Below, piece by piece: positions 33,823 to 41,378 of a stretch of DNA of 64,000 bases. A model generated the notes under the pieces. The model did no database searches and was not told the origin of the DNA. It saw nothing but the letters and a program-made list of their open reading frames with translations. The position numbers were made by a program, and so were the translations under genes. Every line of letters starts with the position of its first letter. Positions within the stretch are counted from its first letter, which is position 1. The DNA comes from CAZABP01 sp964483245 (lineage in GTDB: Bacteria; Planctomycetota; UBA1135; UBA2386): positions 1-64,000 of the forward strand of contig CAZABP010000004.1 of NCBI GenBank assembly GCA_964483245.1. The letters run 5' to 3'.

Positions 33823-34071
33823 CTATCCCACGGGACCGTCGTAACACCCTCGCCCTGGCAGGCAGCGGTCGGGCCGCACGTGCTCGTCATCCGGACCGAT
33901 CGCCCGGCACGTGCGCAGGCACCAGTAGTAGCCATCGCCCGGCAACGCGCGGTCGTCGTACACGACCTCGTCCATCGAGTGCGTCAGCAGGTGCTTCATG
34001 ACCAGCGACGGACACATCCCCGGCGGGATCAGGTCACGCTGCGTCTTCCGCTTCGGATCGAGCTCGCGCAT
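33823..34071 (-). CDS. Small cysteine-rich protein at the end of the aldehyde oxidoreductase operon
   Basis: An 82-residue protein of unknown function that I do not recognise. It starts MRELDPKRKTQRDLIPPGMC and has five Cys, in PPGMC, YWCLRTC, DRC and GRGC, with a strongly charged character and no signal or membrane segment. The ATG at 34071 shares a base with the stop of the FAD subunit gene (TGATG), and GGAGGAG lies just upstream, so translation is coupled to it. A metal or cluster role next to a molybdo-flavo-iron enzyme is inference only. Confidence 0.75.
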   Translation of the reverse strand: MRELDPKRKTQRDLIPPGMCPSLVMKHLLTHSMDEVVYDDRALPGDGYYWCLRTCRAIGPDDEHVRPDRCLPGRGCYDGPVG

Positions 34072-35054
34072 CACTCCTCCTTCGCCGCGGCGGTCAGCGC
34101 ATCCATCAGCACCGCCTTGCCGACCGGCACCTTGTACGCGTTCTGGCTGAGCGGCGCGGCGTCGCGGAACGCGAGCTCCGCACACTGCGTGAACGTCGCC
34201 GCCGAAGACTCCTTGCCGACCAGATACTTCGCCGCCTGCGTCGCCGGGTATGGATTCGGCGCGACGGCACCCAGACAGATCGCCGCATCCGCGATCTTGC
34301 CCTGCTCGATCCGCAGCCGCACGGCTGCCGCGGTCGTCGCCCAGTCGAAGCTCTGCCGCTCGCGGCTTTCGCGGAACGCGCTCCGCGTCCCCGCCGGGAA
34401 CGGCGGCAGCTGCACGAACAACAGCACGCCGTCCGCCGGCAGCACGTGCTCGGCCGCGCGGGCGACCGGCTCCTTGGGATACAGCGCCGTGATCGGTGCG
34501 TTCTGCAGCATGACCTCGCGCGTGCGCCAGACCACCTGCGCATCCAGCACGTACAGCGCCGGCGCCAGGCTGCTCGGATGCACGCGCACGCAGTCGTGAT
34601 AGCCGAGCACCGAGTGGTAGCGGTTCTCGCCGGTCAGCGCGAGGCACAGCGGACCGTCGCCGCCGTGCGCGCAGCCGAACTGCGCACTGCGCAGATACCA
34701 GCAGCGAGCCTTCTGCAGCAGGTTGCCGCCGACGGTCGCGCGGTTGCGCACGGCAGGAGTCGCCGCTTCGCCAGCCGCCTCGACCAGCGCGCGGTGTGCG
34801 CGGCCCGCCAGCAGGGGCGCGGCCGCGACCTCGGCCAGCGTGCGCAGCGCGCCGATCGAGATGCGGCCGTCCTTGGCCTCGAGTACGCGCATCCCGTCGT
34901 CGAGCCGGCTCAGGTCGATGACGGCCGGCGGCGATTCGACGCGCTCCTTCAGACGGTCGAGCAGGTCGATCCCCGCAGCCTTGAACACCGCATCCGGGCG
35001 CTTGCCGACCGCGTCTTCGAGCGAGTCCGGGCGATACAGCGTGAACGGTCGCAT
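34071..35054 (-). CDS. FAD-binding subunit of a PaoABC-type aldehyde/xanthine oxidoreductase
   Basis: The medium flavoprotein subunit of a xanthine-oxidase-family enzyme, 327 residues. The FAD site is RNRATVGGNLLQ (103-114). Four Cys at 118, 128, 137 and 155 fall in the insertion that, in E. coli PaoB (YagS), holds an extra [4Fe-4S] cluster. This places the protein with the Pao/Yag type rather than ordinary xanthine dehydrogenase. The C-terminal CO-dehydrogenase flavoprotein-like domain follows from about 220. It has no signal peptide. ATG 35054 is one base after the Mo subunit stop. Confidence 0.92.
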   Translation of the reverse strand: MRPFTLYRPDSLEDAVGKRPDAVFKAAGIDLLDRLKERVESPPAVIDLSRLDDGMRVLEAKDGRISIGALRTLAEVAAAPLLAGRAHRALVEAAGEAATPAVRNRATVGGNLLQKARCWYLRSAQFGCAHGGDGPLCLALTGENRYHSVLGYHDCVRVHPSSLAPALYVLDAQVVWRTREVMLQNAPITALYPKEPVARAAEHVLPADGVLLFVQLPPFPAGTRSAFRESRERQSFDWATTAAAVRLRIEQGKIADAAICLGAVAPNPYPATQAAKYLVGKESSAATFTQCAELAFRDAAPLSQNAYKVPVGKAVLMDALTAAAKEE

Positions 35055-35055
35055 C

Positions 35056-37305
35056 TCAGCTCCTCCGCTGCGCGAGGGCGCGCAGCACCTTGGCCGGCGT
35101 GAACGGCAGGTGCCGCACCGGCACGCCGATCGCATTCGCGACCGCGTTGCCGATCGCGGCCGCCGGCGCAGTCGCCGGCGCCTCGCCGAGCCCCGCGGCG
35201 CCGACGTTGTTCTTGCCGTTGAAGACCGACACCATCAACACGTCGAGCTCCGGCAGATCGAGCGTGCCGGCGATCTTGTAGAACTGGAAGTCCGGGTTGA
35301 CCATGCGACCGGCACGGTGGTCGAAGATCCGTTCCTCGTGCAGCGCGTAGCTGATCCCCTGGATCAGCCCGCCCAGCACCTGGCTCTCGGCCAGCTTGTT
35401 GGCGACGACGACGCCGCAGTCCTGCACGGCGAGCATCCGCGTCACGCGCACGACGCCGGTCTGCGTGTCGACCGTCACCTCGGCGAACTGGCAGCCGCAG
35501 ACGAAGTCCTGGAACCCGTCGTAGTTCGCATGCCGTTCGCCGGTCGCTTCGATCGGTTCGGCACCGATCAGCTTGCAGGCTTCGGCGAACGGCAGGGTGC
35601 GTCCGCCGGCGGCCGCGAACGCACCGTCGCGGTACTCGACCTGGTCGGCGGCGACGCCGAAGTGCGTGGCGACCAGCTCCTGCAGCTTGCGCCTGGCCAA
35701 CACGGCGGCGAGCCGCACCGCCGGGCTCAGCGTCGGCGTCGTCGTGCTGCCGCCGCTCGCAGGACCGTTGGGGTCCTGCGTGTCGCCCATGACCGCGCGG
35801 ACCCGGGCGAGCGGGATCTGCAGCTCCTCGGCGGTCAGCACGGCCATGACCGACTTCATGCCGGTGCCGATGTCCTGCGCGCCGTTGCGGGTCTCGACCA
35901 GACCGTCGCGGTGGATGCGGCAGGTGACGCGGCTGCCCCGGCCGCCCATCTGGCCCCAGAACGCCGAGCTGAGGCCGGCACCACGCAGCAGCCGTGGGTC
36001 GTCCCCGTCACGCGGTTTTCCGGGTGCGGGGTTGCGTCGCTCCTGCCAGCCGAACCGCTGCGCGCCGGCGCGCCATTGCGCCTGCCGCACCTCGTGCGGG
36101 TCGTTGCGCAGCCGCAGCTCGAGCGGATCGAGGCCGGCGCGCGCCGCCAGCTCGTCGAGCATCATCTCGCTGGCGAAGAACCCCTGCGGGCGGCCTGGCG
36201 CGCGCATCGCGCGCGCCGCGTCGGTGTCGCTGGTCAGGTTGATCTGCGTGTTGCGCCGCGCAGGGCGCGGGATCTGCTCGACGTAGTACTGCGGCATCGT
36301 CGTGCCGCCGCCCTGGCCGGTGTGGCCGGGCCCGCCGTACGAGCGGTAGTCCCAGGCGACCAGCTTGCCTTCGGCATCCAGGCCGGCGCGGATCTGGATC
36401 ACCGCCGGCGGGCGGTTGCCGGTCGCGACGTGCTCCTCGTGGCGGTCGAGCATCAGCTTGACCGGCTTGCCGCAGGCTTTCGACAGCAGCGCGGCGGCGA
36501 CCCCCTCCGCGCCCGGCGCGAACTTGCTGCCGAAGCCGCCGCCGACGAACTCGGCGTGGACGCGCACCTTCTGCTGCGGGATCCCGAGCGCTGCGGCGAG
36601 CCCGGCGCGCACACCGAACGTCGCCTGCGTCGAAGCCCAGACCTCCAACTCGCCATCCGGCTTCAGCCACGCGACATGCCCGTGCGTCTCGAGGCTCGAA
36701 TGCGTCTGCACCTCGCAGCGGTAGGTCGCCTCCTGCCGGTGCGCGGCGCCCTGCAGCGCCTGCGTGACGCCGTCGTCCCCGCGCTCCGGCCAGGGATCGA
36801 GCACGTTGCCATCCGCGTCGAGCTGCGGCGCGCCGTCAGCCCGCAGCCAGTCGGTGTTGTGCTCGTCGATCGCGTACTCGACGGCGATCTTCTCCAGCGC
36901 GTCACGCGCCTGGTCCAGCGTCGCCGCGGCGACGGCGGCGATCTCGTCGCCGGCGTAGCGGAGCTGGTTGCCGTCTTCCTTCAGGCGCACCGCCGCGACG
37001 ACACCCGGCATCGCCAGCGCCGGCTGCAGATCGACGCGCACGAGCCGCGCGTGCGGATGCGGCGAGCGCAGGATCGCTCCCTGCACGAGACCCGGCAGCG
37101 CGATGTCGTAGGCATAGCGCGCGCTGCCGGTCACCTTCGCGGCGCCGTCGATCCGGTCGTGGTCGCCGCCGACCTGCGTCAGCTTCGAATCGAGGTCCCA
37201 CGGCGGCACGTCCCCGTCCGGGATCGGCGCATCGACGACGCGCTCGATCCCTGGCTGTCCACCGAACGCACGGAAGCCGAGCCGGCTCGGATGCGGGGTC
37301 GCCAT
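35056..37305 (-). CDS. Molybdenum cofactor-binding subunit of a PaoABC-type aldehyde oxidoreductase
   Basis: The large catalytic subunit, 749 residues, which would hydroxylate aldehydes or N-heterocycles at the molybdenum centre. An N-terminal a/b-hammerhead domain (about 45-150) is followed by the two Mo-pterin domains, with EFVGGGFGSK, AMRAPGRPQG and GTGMKSVMA. The likely catalytic Glu is in GLGEAPATAP near residue 709. It has no export signal, so it would be carried out by the Tat signal of the FeS subunit. The start at 37305 overlaps that gene's stop by one base. The substrate is unknown. Confidence 0.93.
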   Translation of the reverse strand: MATPHPSRLGFRAFGGQPGIERVVDAPIPDGDVPPWDLDSKLTQVGGDHDRIDGAAKVTGSARYAYDIALPGLVQGAILRSPHPHARLVRVDLQPALAMPGVVAAVRLKEDGNQLRYAGDEIAAVAAATLDQARDALEKIAVEYAIDEHNTDWLRADGAPQLDADGNVLDPWPERGDDGVTQALQGAAHRQEATYRCEVQTHSSLETHGHVAWLKPDGELEVWASTQATFGVRAGLAAALGIPQQKVRVHAEFVGGGFGSKFAPGAEGVAAALLSKACGKPVKLMLDRHEEHVATGNRPPAVIQIRAGLDAEGKLVAWDYRSYGGPGHTGQGGGTTMPQYYVEQIPRPARRNTQINLTSDTDAARAMRAPGRPQGFFASEMMLDELAARAGLDPLELRLRNDPHEVRQAQWRAGAQRFGWQERRNPAPGKPRDGDDPRLLRGAGLSSAFWGQMGGRGSRVTCRIHRDGLVETRNGAQDIGTGMKSVMAVLTAEELQIPLARVRAVMGDTQDPNGPASGGSTTTPTLSPAVRLAAVLARRKLQELVATHFGVAADQVEYRDGAFAAAGGRTLPFAEACKLIGAEPIEATGERHANYDGFQDFVCGCQFAEVTVDTQTGVVRVTRMLAVQDCGVVVANKLAESQVLGGLIQGISYALHEERIFDHRAGRMVNPDFQFYKIAGTLDLPELDVLMVSVFNGKNNVGAAGLGEAPATAPAAAIGNAVANAIGVPVRHLPFTPAKVLRALAQRRS

Positions 37306-37919
37306 CAGCGGCCTCCCTGCGCGTTGGCCGCCTGCTGCACGGCGGCGAACACGCGCCCGTAGGTCCCGCAGCGGCACAGGTTGCCAGCCAGCTCGTGCTG
37401 CACCTGCGCCAGCGTCGGCCGGCCGTGCTTCTCGAGGCATGCGACGCCGGCCATGACCATGCCGGGCGTGCAGAACCCGCACTGCAGCGCATCGCACTCC
37501 ACGAACGCCTGCTGCAGCGGATGCAGCTGGCCCTCGCGCGCGAGCCCCTCGATCGTGCGGATCGCGGCACCCTCGGCATCGAGCGCCAGCATCAGGCAGG
37601 AGTTCACGGCCTTGCCATCCACGAGCACCGTGCAGGCGCCGCAGGCTCCGCGATCGCAGACCTTCTTGGCGCCGGTCAGGTCCAACCGGTCGCGCAGCGT
37701 GTCGAGCAGCGTCGTGCGCGGTTCGACGCGCAGCTCACGCATCTCGCCGTTGACCTCGAGCTGCAACGCGTGCTCGCCCGGTCCGAACGTCTTGCCGCTG
37801 CTGCGGTCCTGCCCCGGATCGGCGCCCGAGCTCGCGGGCAGGCCGCCAGCGACGGCGGCCAGCGACGCGCCCTTCAAGAACGCGCGCCGGGAGAACGACG
37901 GAGGAATCGGATCCTGCAT
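37305..37919 (-). CDS. [2Fe-2S] subunit with Tat signal, PaoABC-type oxidoreductase
   Basis: A 204-residue electron-transfer subunit. It begins with a twin-arginine signal SRRAFLKGASLAAVAGG (Arg11-Arg12). The plant-type ferredoxin cluster uses Cys88, Cys93, Cys96 and Cys108, and the second cluster uses Cys147, Cys150, Cys182 and Cys184. Both are complete. By analogy with E. coli PaoA (YagT), this subunit takes the assembled trimer to the periplasm. It starts the three-subunit block and lies 25 bases after the SnoaL-like gene, so it is probably part of a longer operon beginning at 41059. Confidence 0.95.
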   Translation of the reverse strand: MQDPIPPSFSRRAFLKGASLAAVAGGLPASSGADPGQDRSSGKTFGPGEHALQLEVNGEMRELRVEPRTTLLDTLRDRLDLTGAKKVCDRGACGACTVLVDGKAVNSCLMLALDAEGAAIRTIEGLAREGQLHPLQQAFVECDALQCGFCTPGMVMAGVACLEKHGRPTLAQVQHELAGNLCRCGTYGRVFAAVQQAANAQGGR

Positions 37920-37944
37920 GGTGCCGCCTCGTGGGCGGCTCTGC

Positions 37945-38388
37945 TCAGGAGTCCGCCGACGTGTGATCGTGCACGATCCGCAGCCCGCTGGGAAGCCGTT
38001 GCACGACCAGGCTGAAGAACCCGCTCTGCGGCTGCGTGCGCTCGAGTGCAAACCGCCCGAGCACCAGTGCATGCTCCGGGCCGAGCGGTCGAACCTCGAG
38101 CAGCTCGAACTGCAGCCGGCCGCGTGCCGCCGCGTCCGGATACCCGGCCGCGAATCCGCGCGAGATCGCCTCGAACCCGCGGCGCAAGCCGTTGGAGCCG
38201 AAGAACGTGAGCTGCTCGTCGTCGCGATACGCGGCGAGGAAGCCGGCCATGTCGCCCCGGTTCCAGGCCTCGGCCTGCGCCCCGAGCATGTCCGTGACTT
38301 CGCCGGTCGTGATCGCACCAGGGGCGGCGCAGCCACCGATCGCCAGCAGCAGCAGGAGCCACCGGCCCGCGGGTCGCGCCCGGCTCAC
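37945..38388 (-). CDS. SnoaL/DUF4440-like lipoprotein
   Basis: A 147-residue lipoprotein with signal (M)SRARPAGRWLLLLLAIGGC and lipobox IGGC. The rest is a small alpha+beta cone fold of the nuclear-transport-factor-2 type: AQAEAWNRGDMAGFLAAY, then GFEAISRGF, and the terminal strands. Such proteins are found both as enzymes and as ligand binders; the role here is unknown. The GTG start at 38388 overlaps the previous stop (GTGA), so translation is coupled. Confidence 0.8.
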   Translation of the reverse strand: MSRARPAGRWLLLLLAIGGCAAPGAITTGEVTDMLGAQAEAWNRGDMAGFLAAYRDDEQLTFFGSNGLRRGFEAISRGFAAGYPDAAARGRLQFELLEVRPLGPEHALVLGRFALERTQPQSGFFSLVVQRLPSGLRIVHDHTSADS

Positions 38389-39452
38389 TGCAGCACCTCC
38401 TCGGCCGCGATCTGGCGGACCTTGTCCGCCATGCCCGCCAGCTTGCGCTGGCGCTCCTCGCGGGCCGCGAACGCGGCCTCCTCGCCGCGCACGAGCGCGT
38501 CGATGTGCGCGAGCAGCTTCTCCCGGTCCGGCTGCGCCTCGAGCACCGCAGCGACGTCCGGCAGCCGCTCGCCATGCAGCGCGAACAGCAGGTGGAAGCG
38601 CGGGATCAGCGGCGCATAGACCGGATCGAACGGCGGCGCCGCCGCGACATAGGCGACCGCCGCCGCCTCGCGCAGCGTGCGGTAGCGCTTGTAGAGCGTG
38701 GCGACGTCGCGGATGCGCCGGTACAGATCCTCGCGCCGCGCGTCGGCCGGGATCGGCGAGCGGAACGACTGATCCCCGAGCAGCACGCGACCCAGCGGGA
38801 TCGCATCGACGTCCGGGATGTCGATCGTCTTGCCGCTGTACCACGCTTCGTACAGCGTGATCCCCTCGTAGACCTGCGCGTTCAGATCGGCATAGGTGCT
38901 GGCGAGCATCCGCGCCGGTTCGCGCGCGGCCGGCTCGCGGTCGAGGGCCGCCAGCGCATCTGCCAGCGCGGCGTCGGTCCCCGGCGGATAACCGAGCAGC
39001 AGGTTCTCGTAGATCTCGTCCCATGACAGTCGCCAGCCGCGTTGCACGATCCGGCCGCTGGCCCACTCGTAGTGGATCGCGCGGTGCAGCCCCGGCAGCA
39101 ACTCGAGGCGCGGGATCTCGGCACGCACGCGCTGGTGCTTCGGCTCCCCTTCGCGCACGAGCTGGCGCGCGGGTGCGACGCCGGGGGCCCAGTCCTCGGC
39201 GCGGTTCCAGCCGGGCGTGGCGGCTTCTGGAAGCTCGTCGAGCGGGCGGTCGTGGCCAAGGATCCGCTGCAGGTGCGGATCCGGCTCCGCCGCGAGCCGC
39301 GTGACGATCCGCCGCAGCACGACCGCCTTCTGCAGGTTGCCGAGCATCGCGAACCGTTCGCCTGCTTCGGCGCAGTCTGCGCGCGATGTCGCGGCGTCCT
39401 GCTGCGCTGGCAGCAGCGCGCACAGCAGGCAGAGCATTCCCGGCGCACGCAT
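38385..39452 (-). CDS. Exported protein of unknown function
   Basis: I do not recognise this 355-residue protein. It has a short signal peptide (MRAPGMLCLLCALLPAQQ), then a mainly helical, Arg- and Glu-rich chain without repeats. Words that may help a search are HYEWASGRIVQRGWRLSWDE, YLNLLLGYPPG-like ENLLLGYPPG and ARREDLYRRIRDV. The ATG at 39452 is two bases after the D-aminoacylase stop. Its place between an N-acyl amino acid hydrolase and an oxidoreductase suggests a periplasmic partner, but nothing in the sequence proves that. Confidence 0.75.
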   Translation of the reverse strand: MRAPGMLCLLCALLPAQQDAATSRADCAEAGERFAMLGNLQKAVVLRRIVTRLAAEPDPHLQRILGHDRPLDELPEAATPGWNRAEDWAPGVAPARQLVREGEPKHQRVRAEIPRLELLPGLHRAIHYEWASGRIVQRGWRLSWDEIYENLLLGYPPGTDAALADALAALDREPAAREPARMLASTYADLNAQVYEGITLYEAWYSGKTIDIPDVDAIPLGRVLLGDQSFRSPIPADARREDLYRRIRDVATLYKRYRTLREAAAVAYVAAAPPFDPVYAPLIPRFHLLFALHGERLPDVAAVLEAQPDREKLLAHIDALVRGEEAAFAAREERQRKLAGMADKVRQIAAEEVLQ

Positions 39453-39454
39453 CG

Positions 39455-41059
39455 TCAGCTCCGGTGACGCAGCACGCGGCCGGGCCGCGCGCCGGTGTGC
39501 CGGCCCTCGTCGATGACGACGACGCCGTTGACGACGACGAACGGAATCCCGCCCGGGGCGAGCTTCGGCTCGGTCCAGGTTGCCCGGTCGGCGACCTGCA
39601 CCGGGTCGAACAGCACGAAATCGGCGTACCACCCTGGGGCGATCCGGCCGCGCTGCTCGATCCCGAACGTGCGCGCCGGCAGGTCGCTCATCTTCCGGAC
39701 CGCCAGCGGCAGTGACAGCACGGCGCGCTCGCGGACGAAGTGCCCTAGCACGCGCGCGTTGTTGCCGGCGCCGCGTGGATGCGGCTTGTCGTTGCCGTCG
39801 ACGAAGATCCCCGCATCGGAGGCGACCGCGATCCAGTCCTCGGCCAGGATCCGCTCCACGTCCTGCTCCGCCATCGCGTGGTAGACCATCTGCACGCGCG
39901 AGCCGGCTGCGGCGACGAACAGGTCCAGGATCGTCTCCGCCTGCGCGGCCACGTCGCTGCTGCCGCGCAGCTCGGACGCGACCGCGTCGATCGTCATGCC
40001 GTCGAACTGCGGTTGCTTGGGCGCGTGCGCGATCCGGCAGTACGCGAAATCGGTGAACCCGACCCGTTCGCGCGCTGCGTGCAGCGCGTCGCGCATCCGG
40101 TTGCGCTCGTCCGGGTCGGCCGCGATCCGCCGCGCGAGCTCGGCGCGCCCGACCTCGAGTGCTTCGGTCGGGAACAGCACTTCGAGGCCGGTGCTGCTCG
40201 CGGGGTACACGTACTGGTCGGCGGTCACGGCTCGCCCGTCCGCGCGCGCCGCGCGCAGCATCGTCAGGATCTCGTCGCTGCGACCGTGGTTGCGCCGGCC
40301 GCTCGCCTTGAGGTGCGACAGGTGCACCGGCACGGCCGCCTCGGCGCCGATCGCCAGCGCTTCGTCGATCGCCAGCAGCACGTCGTTGTTCTCGTTGCGG
40401 ATGTGGCTCGCGTAGATCCCGCCGTGGGCCGCGACCGTGCGCGCCAGGGCCACGAGCTCGTCGGTCTTCGCGTAGGTGCCCGGGACATAGATCAGCCCGG
40501 TCGACAGTCCGAAGGCGCCGGCTTCCATCGCCGTCGTGACGTGCTGCTGCATCTGCGCGAGCTCCGCCGCCGTCGGCGCCCGCCGCGCGAGCTGCAGCAC
40601 CGCCTGACGCACCGTGCCGTGGCCGATCAGCGTGCCGTAGTTGAGACTGATGCCGGCCTCTTCGACGCGGCTCAGATGTGCGGCGACGTCGTCGACCGAG
40701 CCACCGCAGTTGCCGGTCACGATCGTCGTGACTCCCATCGCGACGAAGTTGGCCGCCTCGCCCCGCGACGTCGCGACGCTGTCGGCATGGGCATGCAGAT
40801 CGACGAAGCCGGGTGCCAGGACGAGCCCACGCCCGCCGAGGACCCGGGTCGCCTCCGGCCGGCCGAGCTCACCGACGAGGACGATCCGGTCACCGCGGAC
40901 CGCGACGTCCGCCTCGACCGCCGGCTGCCCGGTTCCGTCGATGACCAGCGCGTCCAGCACCAGCAGGTCGTACGGGGGGGGAGTGGCCGCGAGCGGAGCT
41001 GGTTCCTGCGCCCGGACCGACCCGAGCAGCAGCAGAACCGTCGACAGCCACGTCCGCAT
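39455..41059 (-). CDS. Exported D-aminoacylase (N-acyl-D-amino-acid deacylase)
   Basis: A 534-residue amidohydrolase-superfamily enzyme with signal peptide MRTWLSTVLLLLGSVRAQ. It carries the first metal motif in GFVDLHAHADS, the Cys-containing loop TGNCGGS typical of D-aminoacylases, ASHIRNENN, and a His in VPVHLSHLKASG. The C-terminal composite domain has FGIEQRGRIAPGWYADFVLFD. These enzymes free D-amino acids from their N-acyl forms. ATG 41059 is chosen because it opens the signal. It is the first gene of the minus-strand run down to 33823. Confidence 0.92.
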   Translation of the reverse strand: MRTWLSTVLLLLGSVRAQEPAPLAATPPPYDLLVLDALVIDGTGQPAVEADVAVRGDRIVLVGELGRPEATRVLGGRGLVLAPGFVDLHAHADSVATSRGEAANFVAMGVTTIVTGNCGGSVDDVAAHLSRVEEAGISLNYGTLIGHGTVRQAVLQLARRAPTAAELAQMQQHVTTAMEAGAFGLSTGLIYVPGTYAKTDELVALARTVAAHGGIYASHIRNENNDVLLAIDEALAIGAEAAVPVHLSHLKASGRRNHGRSDEILTMLRAARADGRAVTADQYVYPASSTGLEVLFPTEALEVGRAELARRIAADPDERNRMRDALHAARERVGFTDFAYCRIAHAPKQPQFDGMTIDAVASELRGSSDVAAQAETILDLFVAAAGSRVQMVYHAMAEQDVERILAEDWIAVASDAGIFVDGNDKPHPRGAGNNARVLGHFVRERAVLSLPLAVRKMSDLPARTFGIEQRGRIAPGWYADFVLFDPVQVADRATWTEPKLAPGGIPFVVVNGVVVIDEGRHTGARPGRVLRHRS

Positions 41060-41165
41060 CGGGCGGGATTCTGCCGGCGCCGAGAAAAAAATGTTGCCGA
41101 CGTGTGAAACATCCCCGTCCCCTCGATCTAGGACCGGCTGCCTCGCGGAGACCCCCGAGGCCTCG
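41060..41165. other. Left part of the 319-base gap 41060-41378
   Basis: No gene is seen. An A-run (AAAAAAA near 41084-41091) lies 25 bases upstream of the D-aminoacylase start on the other strand. A short hairpin, GCCTC/GAGGC, occurs near 41141-41163, ahead of the large structured hairpin at 41166-41242. The part beyond that hairpin (41243-41378) holds only a weak hairpin, CACCGG/CCGGTG, near 41333-41352. Confidence 0.4.
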
Positions 41166-41242
41166 CAAGGCTCTCCACCACAAGGAGCCGAAGGCACGGT
41201 GCCGGAAGCTCCGGGGGCGAGGTGGAGAGCCTTGTCGTTTTT
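41166..41242 (+). ncRNA. Candidate structured RNA element ending in a U-run
   Basis: A perfect 14-bp stem (41166-41179 with 41221-41234) encloses a second stem GGAGC/GCTCC (41184-41188, 41208-41212). Inside that is a 4x4 internal loop CGAA/GGAA able to form tandem sheared G-A pairs, and then a GGCA/TGCC tip with a 3-base loop. TTTTT follows three bases after the outer stem (41238-41242). On the plus strand this has terminator geometry, but no plus-strand gene precedes it, so it could end a small RNA. On the minus strand it would lie in the leader of D-aminoacylase. No known class is recognised. Confidence 0.45.
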
Positions 41243-41378
41243 CATGCGTGGGGAAGAAGGATGCAGTTGGCTGCTGCGATCCATCCGTGCGCTTGGCGCA
41301 CTCCACGCGGGCCGCAAACGACAGCAGCCCCACCGGGTCGTTCTCCGGTGAGGCTGCAGCCCAGGTCGAGGTGGTGGC

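Noticed and set aside
33650..33935. Short frames encoding (DP/EP)n or (GFGI)n proteins in the hexamer arrays
   Set aside because: The dipeptide pattern is a direct outcome of a 6-base repeat; no start signal and no domain. Treated as repeat DNA.
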